64,000 nt of DNA from an uncultured Clostridia bacterium (GTDB taxonomy: Bacteria; Bacillota; Clostridia; TANB77; CAG-508). A program made the position numbers and the translations under genes. The stretch is from contig CAKPIK010000002.1 in the NCBI GenBank assembly GCA_934162365.1, forward strand, positions 124,001 through 188,000, read 5' to 3'. Of the stretch, positions 45,528-53,550 are shown piece by piece (the first letter of the stretch is position 1; each line of letters starts with the position of its first letter). The notes under the pieces were generated by a model, which saw only the letters and a list, made by a program, of their open reading frames with translations, was not told the origin of the DNA and ran no database searches.

Positions 45528-45556
45528 TTGACTAATGGTCATAAAAGTATTATTAT
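45528..45556 (+). promoter_or_regulatory. sigma-A promoter of the RND operon
   Basis: TTGACT (45528-45533), 17 nt, TATTAT (45551-45556). The -35 is part of the first operator. Confidence 0.65.
45529..45541. promoter_or_regulatory. TetR operator 1 (TGAC-N5-GTCA)
   Basis: TGAC-TAATG-GTCA, an inverted repeat that covers the -35 of the RND promoter. Confidence 0.65.
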
Positions 45557-45564
45557 ATATAAAG

Positions 45565-45577
45565 TGACCGAAAGTCA
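45565..45577. promoter_or_regulatory. TetR operator 2 (TGAC-N5-GTCA)
   Basis: TGAC-CGAAA-GTCA lies just downstream of the -10, 36 nt from operator 1 and with identical arms. Each copy is followed by ATAAAAG. Confidence 0.65.
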
Positions 45578-45597
45578 TAAAAGAAAGGAGAGCAAAA

Positions 45598-47664
45598 ATG
45601 CTTAAATTTGGAGAATTTATATGCAAACACAAAAAAACAATTCTAATAATAGCATTGATATTATTAATCCCATCAATTATTGGAATGAAAGCTACTAGAA
45701 TTAATTATGATATTTTAGTATATTTGCCAGACAACATTGAAACAATTAAAGGCGAAAATATTCTTTCAGAAGATTTTAATATGGGAGCATATTCAGTTGT
45801 TGTATTAGAAAATATGAAAACAAAAGATATTTTAAAACTTGAAGATAAGTTTAAAGAAATTGATAATGTTGAAAAAGTAGTTGGAATTTCAGATGTTCTA
45901 GGAACAAGCATACCAGTAGATATGATTCCAAACGAAATAAAAGATAAGGTATATAAAGATGGAAATACTATTTTATTAGTTACTTTTAAAGATAGCATTT
46001 CATCAGATACAACTATGGAAACAATAGAAAAATTAAGAGATATAACAGATGAACGTTGTAAAATTAGTGGAATGTCTGCAACAGTTTTAGATACAAGAGA
46101 TTTATCTAACTCAGAAGTTGTAATATACGTTATAATTGCGGTTGTATTATGTTTAATAATTTTACAATTAGCATTAGACTCATATGTGGCTCCAATATTC
46201 TTATTACTTAATATTGGAATAGCTATATTGTATAATATGGGAACAAATATATTCTTAGGAGAAATTTCATATATAACAAAAGCAATAAGCGCAGTATTAC
46301 AACTTGGAGTTACAATGGACTTTGCAATATTCTTATATCATAGTTATAAAGCACAAAAAGAAATATATAGTGATAATGATGAAGCAATGGCACATGCAAT
46401 TTCAAAAACCTTGGTATCTGTAATTGGTAGTTCATTAACTACAATAGCTAGTTTCTTGGCTTTATGTAGTATGAATTTAACACTTGGAAAAGATATAGGT
46501 ATAGTTATGGCAAAAGGTGTTTTACTAGGAGTTATTTGTGTTGTTACAGTTTTACCAGCAATGTTATTAGTATTTAATAATTTAATAGAAAAAACTTCAC
46601 ACAAAGAAATATTACCTAAGTTTAAAAGAGTAAAAGATTTTAATATAAAACATCACAAAGCAATAATTGTTTTATTTATAATAATTTTGCCATTTGCAAT
46701 TTATGGATATAAAAATACAAATGTTTACTATAATCTAGACAAATCATTACCAGAAAGTTTGCCAAGTATTACTGCTAATAAAGAATTGAAAGAAAAATTT
46801 GATATGGTATCAACAGAAGTAATATTGGTTGACGCAAAACTACCAGATTATAAAGTAAATGAAATGTTAAAAGAAATAGATAATGTTGATGGCATTGGTT
46901 GGACTTTGGGATATCCTAAAGTTTCAGGAGCTTTACCAGAGCAAATGCTTTCAGATGATATAAAATCTGTATTTGAAAATGATAAATATCAAATGCTTTT
47001 AGTTAACTCTAAGTACGAGATGGCAACAGATGAGTTAAATAATCAAGTAAATGAAGTAAATCAAATTATAAAAAAATATGATAGCAATGCAATATTAGCA
47101 GGTGAAGGACCTTTAATGAAGGACTTAGTAGAAATAAGTGACCATGACTTTAATAGTGTAAATACTTTCTCAATTGCAATTATATTTGTAATAATGATAT
47201 GTGTTTTAAAATCTATCTCATTACCAATAATTTTAATTACTGTAATTGAGTTTGCGATATTTATAAACATGGGAATACCAGCATATATAAATACATCTTT
47301 ACCATTTATTGCTTCAATAGTAATTGGAACAATCCAATTAGGAGCAACAATAGATTATGCAATTTTAATTACTACTAAATATATTGATTTAAGAAAAAAT
47401 GGAAAAGACAAATATGCAGCAATAGATGAGGCTTTAGGAACATCAATATCATCAATAATAGTAAGTGGTTTATGTTTCTTTGGAGCAACATTTGGTGTTG
47501 GAGCATATTCAAAGATAGAAATGATTGGTTCATTATGTACACTAATGTCTAGAGGAGCAATTATAAGTATGGTTGTTGTTATTACTGTATTGCCAGCTTT
47601 CTTAATGTTATTTGATAAGATCATTTGTAAAACAACAAGAAAAATGAGTAAAATAAATAATTAG
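45598..47664 (+). CDS. RND superfamily (MMPL-type) transporter
   Basis: A 688-residue transporter with the duplicated RND layout: helix 1 (about 13-30), an outside domain (31-175), five helices (about 178-325), then a second helix (about 358-378), a second outside domain and five helices (about 528-680). The helix-4 signature LGVTMDFAIFLYHSY and its second copy LGATIDYAILITTKY contain the proton-relay aspartates. Gram-positive MMPL proteins export lipids or hydrophobic compounds. It is followed after 24 nt by a YhgE-like exported protein, and is repressed by the divergent TetR protein (inferred). Confidence 0.92.
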   Translation: MLKFGEFICKHKKTILIIALILLIPSIIGMKATRINYDILVYLPDNIETIKGENILSEDFNMGAYSVVVLENMKTKDILKLEDKFKEIDNVEKVVGISDVLGTSIPVDMIPNEIKDKVYKDGNTILLVTFKDSISSDTTMETIEKLRDITDERCKISGMSATVLDTRDLSNSEVVIYVIIAVVLCLIILQLALDSYVAPIFLLLNIGIAILYNMGTNIFLGEISYITKAISAVLQLGVTMDFAIFLYHSYKAQKEIYSDNDEAMAHAISKTLVSVIGSSLTTIASFLALCSMNLTLGKDIGIVMAKGVLLGVICVVTVLPAMLLVFNNLIEKTSHKEILPKFKRVKDFNIKHHKAIIVLFIIILPFAIYGYKNTNVYYNLDKSLPESLPSITANKELKEKFDMVSTEVILVDAKLPDYKVNEMLKEIDNVDGIGWTLGYPKVSGALPEQMLSDDIKSVFENDKYQMLLVNSKYEMATDELNNQVNEVNQIIKKYDSNAILAGEGPLMKDLVEISDHDFNSVNTFSIAIIFVIMICVLKSISLPIILITVIEFAIFINMGIPAYINTSLPFIASIVIGTIQLGATIDYAILITTKYIDLRKNGKDKYAAIDEALGTSISSIIVSGLCFFGATFGVGAYSKIEMIGSLCTLMSRGAIISMVVVITVLPAFLMLFDKIICKTTRKMSKINN

Positions 47665-47688
47665 TATAGGAAAGGAAGAAGAGAAAAG

Positions 47689-49575
47689 ATGAAAGAAAAA
47701 GGATTAAAGATAATATCAGGAGCTTTATTACTTACAATGACAGCATATACTGCACCAGTATTTGCTTATACAAAAGATGAAACAGTATATTCTAAATTAG
47801 ATGCCAATGGTAGTAAATATCAAACTATTGTAAGCACACATTTAAAAAACGATAAAGAAGATGAAACTTTAAAAGATTTATCTGATTTATTAAATATTAC
47901 AAATACAAATGGAGATGAAACATTTGAACAAGATGGAAATTCATTAATTTGGCAAGCAAATAAAGAAGATATATATTATGAAGGCGAAAGTCAAAAAGAT
48001 TTACCAATAGAATGTAATGTAACATATGAGTTAAATGGAGAAAAAATTGCAGCAAGTGAACTTGCTGGCAAATCAGGAGAAGTAAAGATAACTTTAGATT
48101 ATACAAATAAAGACTCACATATTGTTAATATCAATGGAAAAAATGTAAAAATGTATACACCATTTGTTGTTGTAGCAGGAACTATAATAAAAAATGATAA
48201 TAATAAAAATATTACTGTTTCAAATGGTAAATTAATAAACGATGGAAGTAAAACAGTTGTTATAGGAATGGCTATGCCTGGTTTACAAGAAAGTTTAGGT
48301 GTTAGTAAAAAAACAATAGAGATACCAAGTAGCATTGAAATTACTATGGATGCAGAAGATTTTGAATCTAGCAGTATAATAACATATGTAACTCCAAAAG
48401 TAATAGAAGAAGATGACTTGAAATTATTTGATAAAATAGATAGTTTATATAGTAAAGTTAATACATTGCAAGAAAGTGCAAATAAATTAGAAGAAGGATC
48501 AAATCAAGTAAGCAATGGTATATCAACTGCGTATGATGGGGCAAAACAAATAACAACTAAAGTTAATGAATCAACTAAGAGCTTGAAAAACGATAAGACC
48601 AATGCTTTGGATTCAAAAACTTTGGCAGCAATAGAAAAACAAGCAGAAAGTAGTTCAATATTAACAGATGAACAAAAACAAACTATTATTGCAGCAGCAG
48701 ATGCTGGAATTGACGCAAAAGCTGATACAATAAAAGAACAATTTGTTGCAAATGCAAAAGCAATAGCAGAACAAACAGCAATTGCAACAGCAAAGAAAAC
48801 TGCAAATGAAACAGCTAAGGCAGTAGCAATGCAAACTGCTATGGATACGGCAAAAAGTGTAGCAATGGCAAGTGCTAAAAATGCAAATCCAAATTTAACA
48901 CAAGAAGAATTACAAGCAATTGGAACAGCAGCAGCTAATAATGCAAAATTATCAACAGAACAATTAAACGCAATTGGTAAACAAGCAGAAAACTTATCAG
49001 ATGCTAAAATTAAACAAATAAAAGCTGAGGCAGATGCTGGAATAGAAGCACAAAGAACAACAATTGAAAAACAAGGTATTGCAAGTGCAAAAGCAATAGC
49101 AGAGCAAACAGCCTTAACATCTGCTCAATCTGCTACAACGTTGGCAGCTAAAAAAACAGCTACATCTGTTGCAACAACTGTTGGAAATAAAGTGAAATTA
49201 GAAGCAAGTAAAAAAGTAGCATCTCAAATGAGTACATTAGGAGATGGACTAGAGCAATTAACATCAGGACTAAATGAATTAAACAATGGTTCAAGTGAAT
49301 TAGCAGAAGGAATGACAAAATTTAACAATGAAGGTATAAAACAAATTTGTAATTATATAAATGGAGATGTAAAAGACATAACAACAAGAGTACAAAAATT
49401 AAGTGACTTATCAAAACAATACAATAACTTTACAATGCTAAACGGAAACAATGAAGGAAATGTTAAGTTCATAATGATTATAGATGCTATAAAGAAACAA
49501 GAAGATACTACAAAAGAACAAGCAATATTAAACAATAGTGAAGATAATAAAAATGAAAACAAAGAAAACAATTAA
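47689..49575 (+). CDS. exported heptad-repeat protein (YhgE/Pip-related) of the efflux operon
   Basis: A 628-residue exported protein. A signal peptide (about 1-26, ending VFAYT) is followed by a beta-rich domain (about 30-245), a helical region with heptads of the xxxLxxG type (LEEGSNQVSNGISTAYDGAK, about 264-285; later LGDGLEQLTSGLNELNNGSS) and an Ala-rich coiled section. The section beginning ADAGIDAKADTIKEQ (about 337) is repeated about 110 residues on as ADAGIEAQRTTIEKQ; both continue with AKAIAEQTA. It lacks a C-terminal anchor. Such proteins accompany RND pumps of this type. Function unknown. Confidence 0.8.
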   Translation: MKEKGLKIISGALLLTMTAYTAPVFAYTKDETVYSKLDANGSKYQTIVSTHLKNDKEDETLKDLSDLLNITNTNGDETFEQDGNSLIWQANKEDIYYEGESQKDLPIECNVTYELNGEKIAASELAGKSGEVKITLDYTNKDSHIVNINGKNVKMYTPFVVVAGTIIKNDNNKNITVSNGKLINDGSKTVVIGMAMPGLQESLGVSKKTIEIPSSIEITMDAEDFESSSIITYVTPKVIEEDDLKLFDKIDSLYSKVNTLQESANKLEEGSNQVSNGISTAYDGAKQITTKVNESTKSLKNDKTNALDSKTLAAIEKQAESSSILTDEQKQTIIAAADAGIDAKADTIKEQFVANAKAIAEQTAIATAKKTANETAKAVAMQTAMDTAKSVAMASAKNANPNLTQEELQAIGTAAANNAKLSTEQLNAIGKQAENLSDAKIKQIKAEADAGIEAQRTTIEKQGIASAKAIAEQTALTSAQSATTLAAKKTATSVATTVGNKVKLEASKKVASQMSTLGDGLEQLTSGLNELNNGSSELAEGMTKFNNEGIKQICNYINGDVKDITTRVQKLSDLSKQYNNFTMLNGNNEGNVKFIMIIDAIKKQEDTTKEQAILNNSEDNKNENKENN

Positions 49576-49581
49576 AATATC

Positions 49582-49632
49582 TTGACAAAAAAACATACTA
49601 TGCATAAAATTATTATGTATAGTATGTTTTTT
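49582..49632 (+). promoter_or_regulatory. promoter of the alkD-like gene embedded in a hairpin
   Basis: TTGACA (49582-49587), 17 nt, TAAAAT (49605-49610). The same stretch forms a hairpin: AAAAAACATACTAT with ATAGTATGTTTTTT (ending 49632), which would terminate transcripts from the upstream operon. Confidence 0.6.
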
Positions 49633-49642
49633 GAGGTTAATA

Positions 49643-50329
49643 ATGAATATAAAAGAAGATATAATAAAATTAGTAGATTATAGATATAAAGAATTTCATA
49701 GTAAATTATGTCCTGGTATAAATAATATACTTGGTGTTAGAGTTCCAGTTCTTAGAAACTATGCAAAAGAAATAAGAAAAGATAGTAGCTTAGAAAAACT
49801 ATTAAAAATAATAGATGATGAATATTACGAAGAAATTATGTTACAAGGCATGCTTATTGGACTAGAAAAGGATACTAGTTTTGAAAAATTAGAAGAGTAC
49901 ATAAAATTATTTGTACCTAAAATAAATAATTGGGCTATTTGTGATAATTTCTGTGCTGGTTTAAAAATTACTAGAAAATATAAAAAAGAAATGTATAAAT
50001 TAATAAATGAGTATTTAAAATCTAATAATGAGTTTGCAGTTAGGTTTGCAATTGTTATGATTTTGAATTATTATATTGAAGAAGACTATTTGAAAGAAAA
50101 TTTTGCAATATTTGATAAAATAAAATTAGATAAGTATTATGTGAAAATGGCTGTGGCTTGGGCTATTTCAATATGTCTAATTAAATATTATGAAAAAACG
50201 TATAAATATTTAAAAAATAATAAAAACTTAGACTTGTGGACATATAATAAATCAATACAAAAGGCAACAGAATCATATAGAATAACTGATGAACAAAAAC
50301 AAGAATTAGTTAAAATAAAAAGAAAATAA
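49643..50329 (+). CDS. DNA alkylation repair protein (AlkD-like)
   Basis: A 228-residue all-helical HEAT-like repeat protein of the AlkC/AlkD family, DNA glycosylases that remove bulky or positively charged alkylated bases. The N-terminal GVRVPVLRNYAKEIRK motif and the core NNWAICDNFCAGL and VAWAISICLIKYYEKTYKYL are typical of this group. The start is ATG 49643; the TTG at 49631 precedes the GAGG ribosome site. A promoter overlaps the terminator hairpin upstream. Activity is inferred from family. Confidence 0.87.
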   Translation: MNIKEDIIKLVDYRYKEFHSKLCPGINNILGVRVPVLRNYAKEIRKDSSLEKLLKIIDDEYYEEIMLQGMLIGLEKDTSFEKLEEYIKLFVPKINNWAICDNFCAGLKITRKYKKEMYKLINEYLKSNNEFAVRFAIVMILNYYIEEDYLKENFAIFDKIKLDKYYVKMAVAWAISICLIKYYEKTYKYLKNNKNLDLWTYNKSIQKATESYRITDEQKQELVKIKRK

Positions 50330-50356
50330 GGGTGCAATTATGCATCCTTATTTTTT
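50325..50356. terminator. bidirectional terminator
   Basis: AAATAAGGGTGCA and TGCATCCTTATTT pair with one G-T wobble, followed by a T run; it separates converging genes. Confidence 0.85.
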
Positions 50357-50362
50357 TGGGGT

Positions 50363-51169
50363 TTATACGAAACTTATGAAATTGAGTTGAACACCTTTTT
50401 TACTTACATCAGGATCTTTGGCAATTACTGCTACGATTTCATCACCGTAGCGAAATTCAATTCCATCAACAGAATCTACTATACCAGCAAAGTTTTTGTC
50501 AATGCATACATAGGATCCGGAAAGATCGCTAACTGATCCGAAAATTTTGCATGTAACGACAGTGTTTTTGCTGAGAACAGTTGTGAAATGAGGCAGACAG
50601 GATGTCCTTGAAAGCTCAAATCGATTATTTACAGGGTCAAATTCAAGTACATCTGTTGGAAAAGTATCATACAATTTAAATCCTATGTCTGTAATGTCAT
50701 CAAAGATTACAGGAGCAAAATTAGCTCTAGATATTTTTCCAGTTATTCCAGCTCCTACGTCGACAAATGCAGAAAACTTTGAAAAACCAGTTATCGTTGT
50801 TTTGTCGAAATGGGAACATTGAGATATATAAGGTAACGCCTGTAACATGTTCTGTTTTCTTGAAAGCTCTATTGTAGGCTTTATAGAAACTATTTTTGCT
50901 CTTATAGTGTGTCCTACGAGAGTATAAATGCTAGAAGAAACCGAATCATTCTTATAACAAGGGTATATACTTGCTTCTTCTAATGAAATAGTACCTTTGA
51001 AATTATTGCCTAAATCAACCTCCAAGATATCATTATAGTAGTCTAACTTCGTGACCTTGCACGTGATTGCTGTATCATTGATATATGAAAGGGCTATTTT
51101 CCGCCAATTCATATTTTCATCAATATGATACAGTGCCTCCGGTAAAAAAGTTGTTTGAACGTCATGCAT
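50363..51169 (-). CDS. S1-like RNA-binding domain protein of foreign composition
   Basis: A 268-residue protein built of degenerate S1/OB repeats: ITCKVTKLDYYNDILEVDLG, IRAKIVSIKPTIELSRKQNM, then FSKFSAFVDVGAGITGKISR followed by FELSRTSC, and a C-terminal TCKIFGSVSDLSGSYVCIDK. Codon use differs from all neighbours: CTG, GCC, TGC, CCG, ACG, GTC and one in-frame CGG (51101-51103, Arg in MNWRKIA). The local GC is visibly higher. Start ATG 51169 follows GGAGG. Horizontal transfer, perhaps from a phage or plasmid, is likely. RNA binding is inferred from the repeats only. Confidence 0.72.
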   Translation of the reverse strand: MHDVQTTFLPEALYHIDENMNWRKIALSYINDTAITCKVTKLDYYNDILEVDLGNNFKGTISLEEASIYPCYKNDSVSSSIYTLVGHTIRAKIVSIKPTIELSRKQNMLQALPYISQCSHFDKTTITGFSKFSAFVDVGAGITGKISRANFAPVIFDDITDIGFKLYDTFPTDVLEFDPVNNRFELSRTSCLPHFTTVLSKNTVVTCKIFGSVSDLSGSYVCIDKNFAGIVDSVDGIEFRYGDEIVAVIAKDPDVSKKGVQLNFISFV

Positions 51170-51314
51170 AGATAAAACCTCCAATTTTTTATTCTACAAA
51201 AGTAGTAATATTATTATATCACAAAAAATGGTAAAAATCAATTTTATGTAAAATTTATATATTTACTTTCTAAGGATAAAGTAGTAAAATATATAATGTA
51301 TATGGAGGAAATAT

Positions 51315-52142
51315 ATGGAACAAAAAAAGAAAAAAAGTTTTACTATTTTAGGTACTAGTATATGGAGAATTTTAGCATATTTTATTATATATAGTTTTGT
51401 TGGATTTATAATTGAAACATTATTTGCATTAGTATTTTATAATGTGTTAGAAAGTAGACAAAGCTTTTTATATGGACCTTTTTGTGGAATATATGGAGTT
51501 GGAGCTGTATTCATGTATGTGATTTTAAACAGATACTTTAAAAAGAATAGTCACTTATTGTTTTTGGGTGGATTTATTGTTGGATCATGTGTTGAATACA
51601 TTTTAAGTTTTTTAGGTGAAGTTATTTTAAATGTAAGATGGTGGGATTATTCAAATAGATTCCTAAATATAAATGGCAGAATTTGCTTTTTATATTCATT
51701 GTTTTGGGGATTATTAGGTGTATACTTTATGAAAGTAATTAATCCTAAAGTTGATAAATTAATAAATTTTATTAAGAAAAAAGTTAACATGAAGCTTATA
51801 AAAACAATAGTGATTATATTATTTGTATTTCTTTTAGTAGATTGTGCAATATCTGGTTTAGCAATTGAATATTACTTAGTTAGACAAACTGTACAAAATG
51901 ATTTAGATGTTCCAAACAAAGATGTTATAGTTAAGGAATACGATAAAATATATTCAAATGATAATAGAGCAAAGATTATTAATAAATTTTTTAATGATGA
52001 AAAAATGGTAATTACATATCCTAATTTAACAATAACATTAAAAGATGGTACAGTAAAAAGAGTAAGAGAGTATTTACCAGATATAAAGCCATATTATTTT
52101 AAATTTAATGTAAAACATATAAATAATGAAACAGAAAACTAA
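51315..52142 (+). CDS. CmpB-type putative ABC transporter permease/membrane protein
   Basis: A 275-residue membrane protein of the family named ABC_trans_CmpB. Helices are at about 12-36, 52-72, 80-102, 118-137 and 155-178. The family motifs SFVGFIIETLF, YGPFCGIYGVGAV, CVEYILSFLGEVILN and WWDYSNRFLNINGRIC fit well. The last 95 residues are polar and lie outside. No ATPase partner is nearby, and the transport function implied by the family name has not been proved. GGAGG precedes ATG 51315. Confidence 0.85.
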   Translation: MEQKKKKSFTILGTSIWRILAYFIIYSFVGFIIETLFALVFYNVLESRQSFLYGPFCGIYGVGAVFMYVILNRYFKKNSHLLFLGGFIVGSCVEYILSFLGEVILNVRWWDYSNRFLNINGRICFLYSLFWGLLGVYFMKVINPKVDKLINFIKKKVNMKLIKTIVIILFVFLLVDCAISGLAIEYYLVRQTVQNDLDVPNKDVIVKEYDKIYSNDNRAKIINKFFNDEKMVITYPNLTITLKDGTVKRVREYLPDIKPYYFKFNVKHINNETEN

Positions 52143-52150
52143 ATTATAGT

Positions 52151-52183
52151 ATAAAGCCTCAGGCAACTCGCCTGAGGCTTTAT
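52151..52183. terminator. bidirectional terminator
   Basis: ATAAAGCCTCAGGC, loop AACTC, GCCTGAGGCTTTAT: a perfect 14-bp stem, the strongest in the window, between converging genes. Confidence 0.93.
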
Positions 52184-52184
52184 A

Positions 52185-52268
52185 CTATCTATTGTTGTTT
52201 TGGTTATTATTATTGTCTTGATTATTACTGTTGTTGTTATTATTGTTGTTTTTATTTTTCTTTCCCAT
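52185..52268 (-). CDS. 27-residue asparagine-rich micropeptide
   Basis: ATG 52268 is preceded by GGAGGT at 6 nt, an ideal ribosome site. The product begins MGKKNKNNN and is almost only Asn with a few Ser, Gln and Asp, ending in Arg before TAG. It has its own strong terminator directly after the stop. The ribosome site and terminator argue for a real gene. Not recognised; a spore-associated role is possible since the spoIIIA operon begins divergently 148 nt away, but this is speculation. Confidence 0.55.
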   Translation of the reverse strand: MGKKNKNNNNNNNSNNQDNNNNQNNNR

Positions 52269-52416
52269 AAAGCACCTCCGAAAAATTTATTAATAATATT
52301 GTTTACAAAATTTTAAAAAATATTCTTTTAAAAAATCTATTTTGAAATTTTTTATTATAATTTTTTAGTTCTAAAAAACATATAAGTGAATATATATAAT
52401 ATACGGGGGAATACAA

Positions 52417-52926
52417 ATGATAATTATTAAATTTATAATGCTTCTACTTGTTTTTATTGTATGTAGTTTTCTTGGAAATATTATTGCAAAAAGGTATAGT
52501 CTAAGAGTTAAAGAACTAAACGAGTTTAATGTTGCTTTAAGTATAGTTGAAAGCAAGATTAATTTTACATATGAACCACTTCCAGAAATATTTTTAGAAG
52601 TATCTAACATGGTAGATAAAAGTATTTCTCAAATTTTTAATAATGCATCACAAAATATGAAAGAATATAACGCAAGAGAGGCTTGGGAAAATTCATTTGA
52701 AAGTATTAATAATAATCTAACTAAAGAAGATATTGAGAATATAAAAAGTTTGGGCAAAATGCTTGGACAAACAGATAAACAAGGACAAATAAATCAACTA
52801 GAGATGACACAAACATTAGTAGAAATGCAAATAAAAAAGGCAAAAGATGAAGAAATTAAAAATGCAAAAATGTATAAAACACTTGGAACTATTGTTGGAC
52901 TAGCTATTTTTATTATTCTAATATAA
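52417..52926 (+). CDS. spoIIIAB: stage III sporulation protein AB
   Basis: A 169-residue GspF-like mother-cell protein: N-terminal helix (about 3-22), a helical middle with RVKELNEFNVALSIVESKI, the conserved LGQTDKQGQINQLEMT and a C-terminal helix (about 152-169). It is the first gene of the spoIIIA operon here; spoIIIAA, which encodes the ATPase and normally stands directly upstream, is absent. GGGGGA precedes ATG 52417. Part of the SpoIIIA-SpoIIQ channel that supports forespore gene expression after engulfment. Confidence 0.93.
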   Translation: MIIIKFIMLLLVFIVCSFLGNIIAKRYSLRVKELNEFNVALSIVESKINFTYEPLPEIFLEVSNMVDKSISQIFNNASQNMKEYNAREAWENSFESINNNLTKEDIENIKSLGKMLGQTDKQGQINQLEMTQTLVEMQIKKAKDEEIKNAKMYKTLGTIVGLAIFIILI

Positions 52927-52941
52927 GTTTGGAGGATACAT

Positions 52942-53136
52942 ATGAATATTGATTTACTATTTAAAATTGCAGCAATTGGAATATTAGTTGCAGTGTTACA
53001 TCAAGTATTAGTAAGAGCAGGACGTGAGGACCAAGCTATGATGACTACACTAGCAGGACTAGTTATTGTACTAACAATGGTTATAAAGGAAATTAGTGGA
53101 CTATTCAATACTGTTAGAACATTATTTAACTTATAA
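52942..53136 (+). CDS. spoIIIAC: stage III sporulation protein AC
   Basis: A 64-residue protein with two membrane helices (about 4-22 and 33-52) around the conserved LHQVLVRAGREDQAMMTTLAG (given here as HQVLVRAGREDQA). Full length for the family. TTGGAGG stands 7 nt before ATG 52942. Membrane part of the SpoIIIA complex. Confidence 0.95.
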   Translation: MNIDLLFKIAAIGILVAVLHQVLVRAGREDQAMMTTLAGLVIVLTMVIKEISGLFNTVRTLFNL

Positions 53137-53149
53137 AAAGGAGTAAGTA

Positions 53150-53536
53150 ATGGAAATAATAAAAATAATAGGAATAGGTTTAACTGCACTTATTGTAATA
53201 ATAGTTTTAAAACAATATAAACCAGAATTTGCTATATATGTTTCTATTGTTGCTGGAATATTAATACTTGGGCTTTCACTTTCAAGTTTTTCTGGAATAA
53301 TTAATTTGTTAAAAGATATTTCAAGTAGAGCAAATATAAATAGTAAATTTTTAGGAATTATATTAAAAATAACAGGAATTGCAATTTTAACGGAGTTTGC
53401 AGTAAGTATATGCCAAGATACAGGAGAAAAAGCTATTGCAAATAAAATAGATATTGGAGGAAAAGTCATAATTATGACTATATCTTTGCCAATAATTTCT
53501 TCTTTGCTAGAAGCTATATTAAAAGTTTTGCCATAA
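53150..53536 (+). CDS. spoIIIAD: stage III sporulation protein AD
   Basis: A 128-residue membrane protein with four helices (about 3-20, 28-50, 80-95, 103-124). The conserved QYKPEFAIYVSIVAG and ITEFAVSICQDTGEKAIANK-type segment (seen as TEFAVSICQDTGEKA) are typical. AAAGGAG precedes ATG 53150. Distantly related to SpoIIIAC and coupled with it in all spore formers. Confidence 0.95.
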   Translation: MEIIKIIGIGLTALIVIIVLKQYKPEFAIYVSIVAGILILGLSLSSFSGIINLLKDISSRANINSKFLGIILKITGIAILTEFAVSICQDTGEKAIANKIDIGGKVIIMTISLPIISSLLEAILKVLP

Positions 53537-53550
53537 GGAGAAATATACAA

